From Lentinus brumalis (Eukaryota; Basidiomycota; Agaricomycetes; Polyporales; Polyporaceae), in assembly GCA_001792895.1 (NCBI GenBank), contig MARA01000009.1:186001-250000 (forward strand): a DNA stretch of 64,000 nt, written 5' to 3'. A model generated the notes under the pieces. It worked only from the letters and a program-made list of their open reading frames with translations. It was not told the origin of the DNA and searched no databases. The position numbers and the translations under genes were made by a program. Positions 63,836-64,000 of the stretch are shown piece after piece (positions within the stretch are counted from its first letter, which is position 1; each line of letters starts with the position of its first letter).

Positions 63836-64000
63836 CCAGCAGACTGTCCGTCGGGCACAAACGCTTCCACCGCTGTGATGTGACTAACTTCCTCATCAAT
63901 GCCAACCACACTTTCTGCAAAGGGATGAGATTTTTGACCGTCACCTCCCTCCCCCCCCTCCCTCGCGCGCCGCTTGAAGACTGTTGACGCTAGGCGGGTC
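63836..64000. other. Right edge of window
   Basis: The last 165 bp hold a further tccg-rich stretch (gactgtccgtcgggcac) and a pyrimidine run (cctccctccccccc). No gene is supported. Confidence 0.4.

Overview
The window is nuclear DNA of a filamentous basidiomycete. Genes are dense and split by many introns of about 45-70 nt (GT...AG), third codon positions are rich in G and C, and many protein families are typical of Agaricomycetes (DUF6535, HET domain, RING-CH membrane ligase, SET2, Argonaute, ERT1). I infer an agaricomycete, probably of the polypore type. No bacterial, viral, organellar, tRNA, rRNA or CRISPR feature was recognised.

Layout, left to right. UTP10 (+, 5' end outside the window) converges on RSP5 (-). 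RPC2/RET1 (-) follows and shares a 215-bp divergent promoter with an MFAP1-type splicing factor (+). From about 15.1 to 28.5 kb there is an accessory island: a DUF6535 membrane protein (+), a HET-domain protein (-), an HNH-nuclease-like gene (+) with a decayed relative upstream, a membrane-anchored coiled-coil protein with recent internal repeats (+), and a minisatellite with a 66-bp direct repeat. Conserved genes resume with an SR-type RNA-binding protein (-) divergent from a mitochondrial PPR-like protein (+), the small APC/C subunit CDC26 (-) divergent from PRA1 (+), and ERT1 (-) divergent from MTQ1/HemK (+). Then come another HNH-family relic, a RING-CH ligase (-), eIF2-gamma/GCD11 (-), an MFS drug transporter (-), SET2 (-) divergent from RPA49 (+), an Argonaute (-), CCT3 (-), and the start of a Zn2Cys6 regulator (+) that runs into repeat-like DNA at the right edge.

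Functional themes. Transcription and RNA: UTP10 (pre-rRNA), RPC2 (Pol III), RPA49 (Pol I), SET2 (Pol II chromatin), MFAP1 and SR protein (splicing), Argonaute (RNAi). Proteostasis: RSP5, CDC26, RING-CH ligase, CCT3. Translation: GCD11 and MTQ1. These are ordinary core genes. The accessory island is the only part that looks lineage-specific, and could belong to non-self recognition.

Sequence quality. Three conserved genes (RSP5, the PPR gene, the RING-CH gene) carry frame breaks, two of them at short G/C runs where one base is missing. This looks like homopolymer undercalling rather than biology. The most interesting biological observation is that the Argonaute keeps D-E-D but has glycine at the fourth catalytic position. 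Exon boundaries were worked out by eye from splice consensus and protein-family knowledge; lengths marked 'about' are estimates.
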